Shown here: positions 56,501-64,000 of the stretch, in pieces
Layout: each line of letters starts with the position of its first letter
Position numbering within the stretch: the first letter of the stretch is position 1
Origin: Cheilinus undulatus
Lineage: Eukaryota > Chordata > Actinopteri > Labriformes > Labridae
Assembly: GCF_018320785.1 (NCBI RefSeq)
Contig: NC_054886.1
Coordinates: 10,477,207 to 10,541,206, forward strand
Length of the DNA: 64,000 nucleotides
Reading direction: 5' to 3'
Notes under the pieces: model-generated
The model's input: the letters and a program-made list of their open reading frames with translations, nothing else
Database searches by the model: none
Told to the model about the DNA's origin: nothing
Made by a program: the position numbers and the translations under genes

Positions 56501-57922
56501 AAAAGGAAGCTCCTCCACTGAGATCTGAGAGGAAGCTGATGCAAGTTCCAACAATCAATGTGATCGAGACGGATGAACCAAATTACAGCGATGAGGAGAT
56601 GGAGCTTGAGGCTGAAGAAGAGGACTATGAGGTTGTGAAAGACCCAGCAAGAGAGGCTACAAAAACTCCGGAGCCAGACAACGATAAAAATGAACCACCC
56701 AAAAAACGTCCCTTAGAAACTGAATTCATGGAAGGCTACTCTCCTCCGTCCTCTCCTGTGGACTCTGATGAGGAATACTCTCCTGAACACAAGATACCAA
56801 GATCTGTCCCCGAAACAGTCCAGCAGGAATCTGCATCAAAACCTGAGGCACAGCCTGATCAAACTACATCCAGAGACCCTGTTTCTGAACCTGAAAAATC
56901 ACAGACCACTCCTAGTAAAACAAAGGAAGATCCGTACTCTTTCATGGCCACAAATGATGATGTGGACTTCCCAGACAACGATGACGAATGGTCAGATGAA
57001 GCACAAGATATCCTTGTCGGTTCAGGCAAGACTGATCCAACATTCATGATACCAAATCCTTACAGTGAAGTGAAAACTGATAAGAGCAGCACAACTGTAA
57101 AAGATGACTATATGGAGACTGCTTCCTTTCCTAAAACCAGCTTCATGCAAGACGATATTTATGATAGACAATCTTTCGATTATGATTACGATGCAACCTG
57201 TGATGATATTGATGACAAAGGGCTGAACAATGCCAAGGAGCGGTTTCTTGCTGATCCTGCACTTCAAGAGGATGATGCCCTCTCCAAGACAGTTACAAGA
57301 GATTATCCCCAAGACCCTTATTCCTCTTTCCGAAGTGCAACTGAAAGCAGCAACGATGAGGAAAGTTTTGGTAAGAAGACCACCACTGACGTTGTTGCAA
57401 ACAGCATTGAAAATAGCAACTCAAAGATTCAGAAGGAGACTAAAACAGATCCCACACCTGGCAAAACAAGCAACCAAGAAATCACTGACCCCGACAGCTC
57501 TGAGCCTACGGACAGCTTTGTGGATTTCATGCGGGAGTGCCTGAAATCAAGGCAAGATGAGGAGCCTGAGGAGCCCAAAGACATTTCCACAAAAACATCT
57601 GGGAGCACTGATTTGCCCCCTTCTTCTCCTCCAACCATGGTGATGGATCTTGAGCAGGAAAAGCTCACCATCAGTGCCCTCAAAGAGCTGGGCAGCAGTC
57701 AAGAAGAGGAAGAGGAGGTGGCATCTCTTCAAAAGAACGTTCCCGTCAAGGAAAACCTCACTGCAGCGCCTTCACAGCAGTCTTCCATTACCTCAAGTTC
57801 CCAAAGTAACCGTGTACCTGACAGCACGTATTCCAAAGAGGTAGACGCCATCGACGAATGGGTGGCTGAAGCCTATCATCTTGCTGAGCATGTCTTGACA
57901 GCAATACTAACCCACTTATCAG
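29416..57922 (+). CDS. rtn3: rtn3, reticulon 3 (5' part; three coding exons, reticulon domain beyond the window)
   Basis: Reticulons shape tubular ER with a C-terminal double-hairpin membrane domain; the long RTN3 isoform is an ER-phagy receptor. Exons 29416-29506, 47947-47994 and 55415-57922 join in frame (all junctions phase 1) into 882 complete codons. Identification as RTN3 rather than RTN1 or RTN4 rests on blocks shared with human RTN3: EADSSGESDDTVIED, ESPFEV, MDLEQEKLTISALKELG, and the last exon's HVLTAILTHLS in place of human HVLARLLTDFS. Exon 2 also resembles the human alternative exon. The final phase-1 G would complete the Val of VHDLI, the start of the reticulon domain, which is not found before 64000. 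The protein here is acidic, Ser/Pro-rich and probably disordered. men1 lies divergently upstream. Confidence 0.88.
30230..30310. repeat. Relic of the GCTGATATTTACAG minisatellite
   Basis: Four diverged copies of the 23-bp unit seen at 13030-13300 are present (TATAGGCTGATATTTACAGC, GTTGACATTTACAGCTGATA and others), so it is the same repeat family in a second gene's intron. Confidence 0.6.
32391..32482. repeat. TA/TG microsatellite inside a MITE-like sequence
   Basis: GAGCTGGGCAATATAGACGA, a hAT-MITE-like start, runs into TATATA/TGTATG repeats from about 32424 to 32482. Confidence 0.7.
32525..33560 (-). pseudogene. Tc1-like (DD34E) transposase relic
   Basis: The minus strand encodes most of a Tc1 transposase in broken pieces: an N-terminal helix-turn-helix part (RMTISRRLTEQGLKGR), the first catalytic Asp in VLWTDESKF, the second in IYQQDNDPKHTS, and the Glu motif SQSPDLNPVEQIWD. 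The reading frame changes near 33110 and again near 32930, and a stop interrupts the N-terminal part near 33410, so it cannot be active. Clear terminal inverted repeats were not found. It differs in sequence from the other two Tc1-like copies. Confidence 0.85.
33878..37250. repeat. Array of diverged imperfect inverted repeats (hairpin units)
   Basis: Units start with a left arm like TTGGCAACATTTGGAAAAGT followed by GGGTGGAACTGGTGAGGA. After a short loop comes the near-complement, CCTCGCCAGTTCCACCCACT then TTTCCAAATGTTGCC. Units that I can place: 33878-33962 (incomplete right arm), 34066-34137, 34230-34310, 34411-34466 (partial), 34565-34635, 34726-34813, 34938-35006, 35084-35154, 36470-36535, 36618-36697, 36801-36899, 37014-37081, and a left arm at about 37165. 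Spacers also resemble one another (AAACTCCTGCAAAT, AAATTGCCCAAATA). About 1.1 kb of unrelated sequence, 35210-36310, splits the array. No family name is known to me. Confidence 0.75.
38895..39326 (+). mobile_element. hAT-type MITE with perfect 8-bp target duplication
   Basis: The element begins TAGGGCTGAACGATTTGGGA and ends GCCCAGCCCTA, inverted ends of hAT type. Both sides carry the identical 8-mer TTAGAGAC (38887-38894 and 39327-39334). The inside is AT-rich and non-coding. Relatives lie at 43868-44357 (opposite orientation) and 49412-49720. Confidence 0.85.
39613..40460. repeat. Old tandem duplication (period about 715 bp) enclosing smaller CATCCTT repeats
   Basis: The segment from about 39613, with AAAAGCATGTTTATGACCAC and TCATGGCTA, recurs from about 40325 with the same words. 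In between, TTGCCTTTTGCATGCAGGCC occurs twice (about 40052 and 40291), embedded in units of about 60 bp built on GTCATCCTTTTAAAG and ATTCCATCCTTGCC. Confidence 0.7.
39840..39899. repeat. Isolated inverted repeat related to the 33.9-37.2 kb array
   Basis: TTGGCAACTTTTGG and GGGTGGAAGTGGTGAGGA are followed by CCAAAAGTTGCCC, the same arm-loop-arm order as the array units, about 2.6 kb away. Confidence 0.6.
41770..42985. repeat. Diverged GGAATTTT/GGGATTTT tandem repeat split by a hAT insertion
   Basis: Short units with AGGAATTTT, CAGGGATTTT and CAGAATTT occur at 41790-41850 and continue at 42711-42985, on either side of the element at 41851-42710. A similar array in opposite orientation is at 58590-58980. 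Confidence 0.6.
41851..42710 (+). mobile_element. Internally deleted ZBED-type hAT transposon
   Basis: The ends are TAGAGATGCATGATA and, inverted, TAGGGATGCATGATAC. The flanks GGAATTTT (41843-41850) and GGAATTTC (42711-42718) form an 8-bp target duplication with one change. Inside, at about 42220-42312, a short open stretch reads KIIEFIALDNQPV and then HLKPRYAIP, recognisable as hAT/ZBED transposase. Most of the transposase is missing, so the copy is non-autonomous. Confidence 0.8.
43019..43425 (+). mobile_element. hAT-type MITE with degenerate target duplication
   Basis: The inverted ends are TAGTGCTGCAG and, on the other strand, TAGTGCTGTAC. The flanks ATTTATAC (43011-43018) and AGTTATAC (43426-43433) match at 7 of 8 bases. 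Confidence 0.7.
43868..44490 (-). mobile_element. Composite of two hAT-type MITE fragments
   Basis: 43868-44357 is a reverse-oriented relative of the 38895-39326 element (GGGCTGGCAATTAATC at its end, AATTGCAATCGCAATATTGG near the other). At about 44360 it changes abruptly into a fragment matching the interior of the 46604-47173 element (TTTATGTCTAAGTATAGGAA and GTGACGGTATTAATACC). Confidence 0.65.
46604..47173 (+). mobile_element. hAT-type non-autonomous element with degenerate target duplication
   Basis: The element starts TAGGCCTGGGCAGTATGGCC and ends GGTTTACCACACCTCTA. The flanks GTGCTTAT (46596-46603) and GTGCTTTC (47174-47181) match at 6 of 8. The interior has TTTATGTCTAAGTATAGGAA, shared with the fragment near 44440. 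No coding capacity was seen. Confidence 0.65.
47484..47590. mobile_element. hAT 3'-end fragment
   Basis: TATGTCTGATATCATGCATCCCTA is nearly the same as the right end of the 41851-42710 element. The rest of the element is absent. Confidence 0.5.
47947..47994 (+). CDS. rtn3: rtn3 coding exon 2 (48-nt alternative microexon with a GC donor)
   Basis: The exon follows a strong pyrimidine tract and acceptor (CCTTTTATTTTTTCAG) and ends AAG|GCAAGT, an ideal non-canonical GC-AG donor. Read in phase 1 from exon 1 it gives DCFLSSSPVSLIQSPQ and ends in phase 1. This aligns with the human RTN3 alternative exon, DSFVSSSSSQPVSLFSTSQ, including the Asp split across the junction. The canonical GT four bases further on would break the frame. 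Being 16 codons and phase-symmetric, it can be skipped cleanly. Confidence 0.78.
47995..55414 (+). other. rtn3: rtn3 intron 2
   Basis: The intron begins GCAAGT and ends in a long pyrimidine tract with GATGCAG. Apart from the MITE at 49412-49720 and related AT-rich relics to about 50062, I see no gene. Open frames such as 51908-52267 have no recognisable features. Confidence 0.65.
49412..49720 (+). mobile_element. hAT-type MITE, relative of the 38895 element
   Basis: It starts TAGGTCTGATTGTGATT and ends TTAATTGCCCAGCTCTA, with the internal GCAACAGGCCATATTGCA shared with 38895-39326. The flanking 8-mers (GATTAAAC and AGTTATAC) match only partly. Confidence 0.6.
55415..57922 (+). CDS. rtn3: rtn3 coding exon 3 (large exon of the long isoform)
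   Basis: The exon has 2,508 nt (836 codons' worth), phase 1 at both ends, from TGATGCAG to TTATCAG|GTAACA. The open frame extends upstream to an ATG at 55330, but that part is the intronic pyrimidine tract. The chosen acceptor gives DKRVVLGSDKPCEG, resembling the human exon start with SDEPSSE. The exon is acidic and rich in Ser, Pro, Thr and Glu. It holds a 7-residue repeat SPTETPK (55687-55791), the LC3-interacting-type sites FEVL (55843-55854, in ESPFEVL as human SPFEVI) and YEVV (56626-56637, after EAEEED), the RTN3 hallmark SSGESDDTVIED (about 56368-56403), DSFVDFMRECLKS, and MDLEQEKLTISALKELG near the end. Antisense frames across it are shadows. Confidence 0.9.
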
Positions 57923-58589
57923 GTAACACCTCTTCTTCCAGGCAGTAGGCCTGCTAACTTCATGCAGTCACCTCAGAAAGAAACCTTTACTCACTTGCAC
58001 ACTGAGCATGCCTGGTCCTTTTTTGTTACCTCACTAAAATAATTTTAACATGTAGGCATCATGGGAAAAACATTTGTATGTACAGATATTTTGTGATTAC
58101 AGACATTCTCTTTCTGAGACTTTTATTGTAGTCCAGTGTAGTCTAGTCACTTAGAGCAACTTCTTGTTGGTCAAAAGAATTATATATACATGCAATAACC
58201 TTTTGTTATCATCTAATATAGCTCAGTCAGGACCACTTTGTAGAGAGACACACATGATTTAGAGTTATAAATATTTCTCAGCACACGTTCCTGCCTTTCT
58301 TTGCCTACAAGGAAAGCCTGAGGCGGGGAGAGAAGCAACAAAAATCCAGGGCAGAGCAGGCATCAGTGACAACAGAATGACACTGATTAAGTCATAAACA
58401 AAACAAACAAGGAGCTGGGGTGGAGGAGGGTTACAAAAAGTACCCAGAAAGTGTAGCCAGGCTAGAGCCAATACCGTGCCTAGAGTGATTTAGCTGACTG
58501 ATGTCACATGAATGTTTAATTGTGGCTTTCCTCCAACATAGTAATACATTTTGCTTTTGAGATATTTGTCCAGAATTCTCATCAAAGTT

Positions 58590-58980
58590 TAAGTATTTGC
58601 ATGAAATGTAGGGGGAATCTGCTTGAAAAGTTTAAAGTTTTGGGGGATGATTGTATATTTTGGGAGTTTGTGTGTGGGGGGGGGGGATTTTTAATGGAAA
58701 TTGAAATTATTTGCCATTTTCTGGGAGTTTGATAGAAGGAAATGTAAGGGACTTTGTTTGGAAACTTTTCATAATTTTCATGGACCGTTTAGGGGAATTT
58801 TTTAAACCTAAATCTTTAGGTTTTTTTGCAAAATGTTTTATAGAAGTGTGAAGGTAATTATACAGAGAAATTAGTATATGTAGTATATTTATGGTGTTAC
58901 TCTTACAAAAAAAGGAGTTTAGGGAATTTATTTGCAAATTTGAGGAAATCTGCAAATAAGAAACAGGGGGACTATAATGT
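58590..58980. repeat. GGGGAATTT/GGGAGTTT diverged tandem repeat
   Basis: Many short units such as GGGGGAATCTGC, TTTTGGGAGTTTG, TTTAGGGGAATTTTTT and GGGAATTTATTTGC, including a G-run at about 58676-58686. It resembles the 41770-42985 array. Confidence 0.55.
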
Positions 58981-61900
58981 AGTAATTGGTGGCCACAAAG
59001 TACATGTTTGCTGCTAAAGACTACTGACCATAGCTAATGTCACACCCTGAGGTTTTTTCAGCCTGAAAGTGAAAGAGAGTTCTTTAAAACTATTCAAAGA
59101 TTTCCTCCAATTCTGCCTAAGAAACATTGTTGGCTTCTGGTATGTAAGCAGGTCGAATCACTATTCCAAATAACAGAACCAAAATAATGATATCAAACCC
59201 AATCAGCCAACCCAGATGGACAGGTTTCCAGTTGTAGTTGACCAATTATGTTTTTTTTTTTTTTTTTTTAATCACACTAGCTTTTAAAGGGTACTTGATA
59301 TGGCTGGGCTCCAGGAAGGAAAAATGTTATCAGAAAATCTCTACAGTGAAGGCAGCTGCAGAAACTACAGTTGTCACAGAGATTATAGAAGCTAATCCAC
59401 AGTGTAGTGGTCTATATGAACACTAAATCTACATATGGTGTCTCCTTTTGAGCTTTTGACCCTCACTTGCCCTCCGTCGTTTACAGCTCGGCTGTGGTCC
59501 ACTCACAGTGAGTGGGTGGGTGTCAGGAGGTTTAAATATGGTGCCCAAGTGCTGGCTTACAGGAAGCCTGGAAGTCAGGGTTGGCATTCAATCCATGGTG
59601 TTGGGTTTCTGCTTTAATGCAGCTTTTTAAAACACCCAGGGCACAGACCGTGATGTTACGACAACATGTGGAACAGAAAGGATGCAGATTTAGTGGAAAT
59701 AATTACAGACTGAAGTGGCATTCATTTCTGTGCCTACAGTTTTCTCAACCAAGAAGCAGACTGCTTACCATCGAGGTTGTCATTAAGCTTGATACTTGGA
59801 TATTTTCAATATCAAATTTGTTTTTTTTTTTTTCTTATTAATAGCAGTTTCTGTGATGATTCAAGGATGGATAGCATCCATACGAGCTGAAGCTTAGAGG
59901 AGTTCATCAGCTTTTGCAGAAAATTTGATTTATCAAATCAAATTTTTGTTGTGGGAAAACAAAGCCAAAGGTTCGCCCTGCAGTAGTCTCTGTTTGAAAT
60001 ACGTCCACACAGCTGAGATAAAGAGGATATCCACTAAATCTCAGCAGCTGCTGTTACTGCTACTGAGCAGCGCAGATGGGGGGAAACAGTCAACAGGCAT
60101 ACAGGAGGAATTTTTTCAAAAAGCCCTAAAGCTGACGGTGTAGATCTTTTTTGTCAATTTGATTGAATAATCAGCCAATCAATGTTATCACTATATATCA
60201 ATGAATTGTTATACCCCAAGTATTTTCTTTGTTTTGTTTTCCTGTTGTTTATTTTTTAATTGATGATGCCGTTTTAATTAGAAGTTTATGTATTTTGCAG
60301 TAAGTTGCAGCAGCATGTTTGTTAAACTGCAGCATTATTAGTTGTATTTTCAGCAGCTAGTCTCTAACTGTGTAGGTATCTCTGTTTGGATCAGAGTTAC
60401 TAATCTTATCCGGATGTTTTTTCCTGGAGCAGGATAATGAGACTTGTTGGCTTTTTGACAAAGTCTTGGTTTTCTAGCCACTGACAGATTATGAGCTTTC
60501 TAACACCCACCTGTTCTAATAGAGACTGGGAATAAGATTATTTAAGGTAACAAACGTCGCTCTATTTTCCTTGACCCTGTTACAAACCCAGTCTGGGTTA
60601 TTATCCTGGTGAGAAGGAGAAACTTACAGATTATTCCAGCTCTAGCTGAATATGAAACGAACACCAAAGTCAGGTCATTTTTATCCTGGTATTTACACGT
60701 GTCTTTCCTTCTCTTAGCCAAACTTCAAACAGAGGATTAACACAAATCTGAACGCTGAAGGAATGCTTTATTCAGACTAATCTGTGGAGCCCCAGCAACA
60801 AGTCTGGCATTAGAAACTGCGCAGAAAAAGAAGGGAAAAGTCCTGCATGGTTCTTTGACTAAAAACGTGTTCAACAGTTTTAAAAAAAGCAGGCACATCC
60901 AGCCTGACAACAGCCACACCAACCGAAACAATCGTACCTCTCTGAATGCACCCCGCCTAATAACCTAGTGAAGTTGTGGAGCAGCACTGCAGAGGAGCAC
61001 TAAAATAGAAGCAGCTCATGGCTGCAGGGGGGAGGATTCAACAACACGGCTCCTCTACAGAGCACGACATAAAACAGAGCTTCCTCTTCTGCACAGTTAA
61101 GACACAACGCTATTGTTTTTACAGCCAACAAGCCGCACAGAAACATAAAACTAACTGCTTCTAAATGAAGCTGGCGTGTCTTTCATGCACTTTTTTGCAA
61201 ACTCTCCTCTTGTTCCTGTTGCTGGAGCAGCGGTGCTTAGTTGTGCGGCGTGCCAAACTCTGGGTTAAAGTATTCAACACATGTAGACCTAGCTCTGAAT
61301 GTGTCAGGATTACTGTCTGCATACCAGCCTCTGTGTGCATGTGTGTGAGGAATAGAGATCATGTTAGCAGGACTGGCTGCTGGACGTTAACACTTTCCAT
61401 TGCTGTGACCTTGGTGCGGTCATCTTTTAACCAAGGAGATGCACGATAATAACACGGCATCAAAACTAGGGGAGTTACAATACAGGGATTTCAAACTTAC
61501 TCTAATTGTTATGACTTTTTAATTCTGAAGCAACAAAAATATAAGTCCTACACATCCAATACTGGCTTATTTCTTGGTTAAATTCCCCAAAAACTGCAGG
61601 CAAATACAGATTCATTATCTTTGCAAATCTTTGAGATCATGATTTATGGATTTTGGACTCAGATTGTTCTTCAAACGTTGCTTACAAACCTCCAAACTGC
61701 CTCCTTGTGCATTGATTTTCTTTCTGAAACCGTCCTCCACCTTTCTGCATGCTTGTCAATCGGCCACTCAGTACTTTTTCTGTGTCCATACAAAACTTTT
61801 CCAAACACATTTCTGCTCTGTAATTTTTTTGATGAACGAACCAATAGGAAACAGTTTTTTTATGAGATGATGTAATTGTACAGCCTGACATCATTATTGC

Positions 61901-63589
61901 AGTTGGATTAATCAAACTTGTTCTAAAAATGCGGACTTAGGGTGTGTTTGTTGGTTTGAATTTTAAAATTCAAATTCCTGATGAAGGGTGACCTACACTC
62001 CTGGTCTCTTCAGAGTTTTCTGCAGCTTTAAGAGCAGCTCAGTAAAAACGGGACACTGCAGCTCAGAGAGAGAGAGAGAGAGATAATGAGCGCACGCCGT
62101 CAAAGCTCCGGCTGCCTCCCCGTGGGTACCCGCAGCAAAGCATGCTGGGAGGACACACACACACCCCTGCAGCGAGGATGAGGAAACCCCGCTCACTGTT
62201 GTTGTTATTGTCAGATGAAAATATCAGTGTTTGTAGTTTGAGAGACGTGCAGCTTTGGAATTTGTAACATAGATTTATGAGCCTGTCTGTCCTTTTTGAG
62301 ATAAATATTAGATTATATCTGAGTTGGGAGATTTTTATAGGTTTATAATGAAAATGATTAGGAACAAAAGAGCTCTATTTTCTGCTCCGTTTGAGTCATA
62401 CAGTAGTGATAATGATGTTAATATTCTTTCATCAACAAAGGCAGTAAATTTTAGATTTCACTGGGTCTATAAAGAAGACTTAATCCATCATTTCCTTCAT
62501 GGAAAGCTTCTTATCCATCTTTAACAGATTATTTCTCTGCTGCTTTTATGTCCATCCCTCCAAAACTTTAATAACCAAACGGTTCAGGCCCATTGATTTA
62601 TAATCCATGTTGATATTTACATCCTTATAGTGGGTTTATTTATAGTGTACAGTTTAAACCTTGTTCGTGCTCATGTAAGTGGGCTTTAAACTTAAAATGC
62701 ACTATAAATAAGATGAGAACAATGTTTTCCTAAAAGCCGCTGAGTCTCATTAAGCATTCATGACTTTTTATGTTTTTGTGAGTCATTAAACTCAAACAGC
62801 CCACATCTCAAAGCAGTTTACAGACTCTAATAACCCCAAGGAGCAGATTTAGCTTCCTCCTTTACTCACTCGTTTTGTAATGAGGCTCAGACTCTTAGAA
62901 CGTGTCGGTCACCATGTGTACGAGTGACTTCTGCATCTCTAAGAAGGAGTGTTTGAGCTCCGTCTGAATAATTAAAGATGCTCTTAAGGTGCACATGTCA
63001 GAGTAAATTTAGAGCATTCAAATGCAACAATGACATTAGCATGCACATTCAATAAAGCCTGCTGCAGTAACAGCTCAGATCTGAGGCAGAATTAAACAAC
63101 AGACATGCAGAAAATCCTGTTTAAAAAGTTTTCCTTATAGAATTTGTATTATTTAACACTTTAAAGGTTTTTAACACAGCTGTCTGCTTAATTTTTTAGT
63201 TTCTGATGCTGTTCCGATAGATTTACTACACTTTTGAAAAAAAATTCTTTCAAAGTCTACTGTTGATCTCTGAATCAGCCCATATAGCCAGCTCTTGGTA
63301 GTCTGCAGCGCTGTCAAAAGTAAATGCTTAACTAATCATTGATCTCTCTATTCATTCAGGCCCACATTCTTGGTCAAATGAGTTACCTATACTGTGATAC
63401 AATCACCAGCAGCTACTCTAGCTTCAGTTAAGGCCTAGCACCATGCTGCCCTGATGATCCACTATTAGGATCCGAGTGTACTTTACCCTAGCGGTTGTAG
63501 GGGTTTTGGACTTGTCTGCCTTGAAAAAATGATGGTTAAATCCTGTGGTTGCCATCTTACACGATCCTATGGTAGATAAACGGGATAAA

Positions 63590-63985
63590 TTAAGCCCTTG
63601 GGTGTCCTCTAATTGGACAAAATTTGACAAATTGCCTCTATAATGCCCTCTAAAAACAGAAGGTGCCCTCTAAATAGACAATAATGGACAAATTGCCTCT
63701 TAAGTGTCCTCTTGAGGGAACACTTCTCTCAAGTGGACAAAATTTGGCAAAGTGTCTTCACAAATGCCTTTGAAATAGACAAAAAATGACAAATTTTCTC
63801 CTTATTGCCCTTTAATTAGAGAAATTTTTGTGAAGAGCCCTCTCTAGTGGAAAATATATGACAAACTGTGTCTAGATTACCTTTCAAATGGACAATACAT
63901 GATGAGTTGCCCTCCATGCTTTATTTCCATTGGACAATAAGTGATAAAGTGCTCTTCAGGGTTGTCAACGCTTGAGCTTCTTGGT
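63590..63985. repeat. Tandem repeat, unit about 50-60 bp (TTGGACAAAATTTGACAAATTGCC)
   Basis: Seven diverged units are centred on GGACAA...GACAAATTGCC followed by a CCTCT-rich part, beginning near 63616, 63677, 63736, 63776, 63845, 63890 and 63942. The array may continue past the window edge. It is non-coding. Confidence 0.65.
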
Positions 63986-64000
63986 ATAAAGTTCATTTTC

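Larger units (their letters stand above)
57923..64000 (+). other. rtn3: rtn3 intron 3 (start; runs off the right edge)
   Basis: No exon encoding VHDLI..WRDVKKTG or any later reticulon-domain part was found on the plus strand. The intron carries poly-T runs (about 59250-59270 and 59820), an (AG)n run at 62065-62082 and the repeats listed separately. Other open frames are short and featureless. Confidence 0.65.

Noticed and set aside
57923..64000. Search for the reticulon-domain exons of rtn3
   Set aside because: No stretch encoding HDLI..WRDVKKTG or the hydrophobic hairpins was found, so they are taken to lie beyond the window.

Overview
The window looks like nuclear genomic DNA from a teleost fish. 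It holds parts of three vertebrate genes with short spliced exons and GT-AG introns (one GC-AG), set in AT-rich introns full of Tc1/mariner-like and hAT-like transposon relics, MITEs and tandem repeats. I recognised the genes from their translated exons; no database search was possible. The species cannot be named.

Layout: (1) 572-14017, minus strand: the first three coding exons of map4k2 (germinal-centre-kinase type Ser/Thr kinase), which runs off the left edge; its 12.7-kb first intron holds a MITE, a Tc1-like relic and a 1.1-kb GGACA-type minisatellite. (2) 16.69-27.9 kb, minus strand: men1 (menin), apparently complete, with nine coding exons (26050 to 19386, 632 codons plus stop), a probable non-coding first exon ending at 27677, and a likely poly(A) signal at 16691-16696. 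A Tc1-like element sits in its intron 7. (3) 27.7-29.4 kb: a divergent promoter region with a perfect match to the CTCF core consensus at 27947-27961 and an (AT)n tract. (4) 29416-57922, plus strand: the 5' part of rtn3 (reticulon 3): coding exon 1, a 48-nt second exon with a GC donor, and a 2,508-nt third exon specific to the long isoform. The exons for the membrane reticulon domain lie beyond position 64000.

The map4k2-men1 tandem order and orientation is the same as beside human MEN1. All three rtn3 splice junctions are phase 1, so exons 2 and 3 can each be skipped without changing frame, as in mammalian RTN3.

The most unusual non-genic structure is in rtn3 intron 1 (33.9-37.2 kb): a row of about a dozen diverged, imperfect inverted repeats of about 65-90 bp, spaced roughly 150-200 bp apart, with one more member near 39.87 kb. 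If transcribed in the pre-mRNA, each could fold as a hairpin. Several hAT-type MITEs nearby keep readable 8-bp target-site duplications. I saw no tRNA, rRNA, CRISPR or prokaryotic features.
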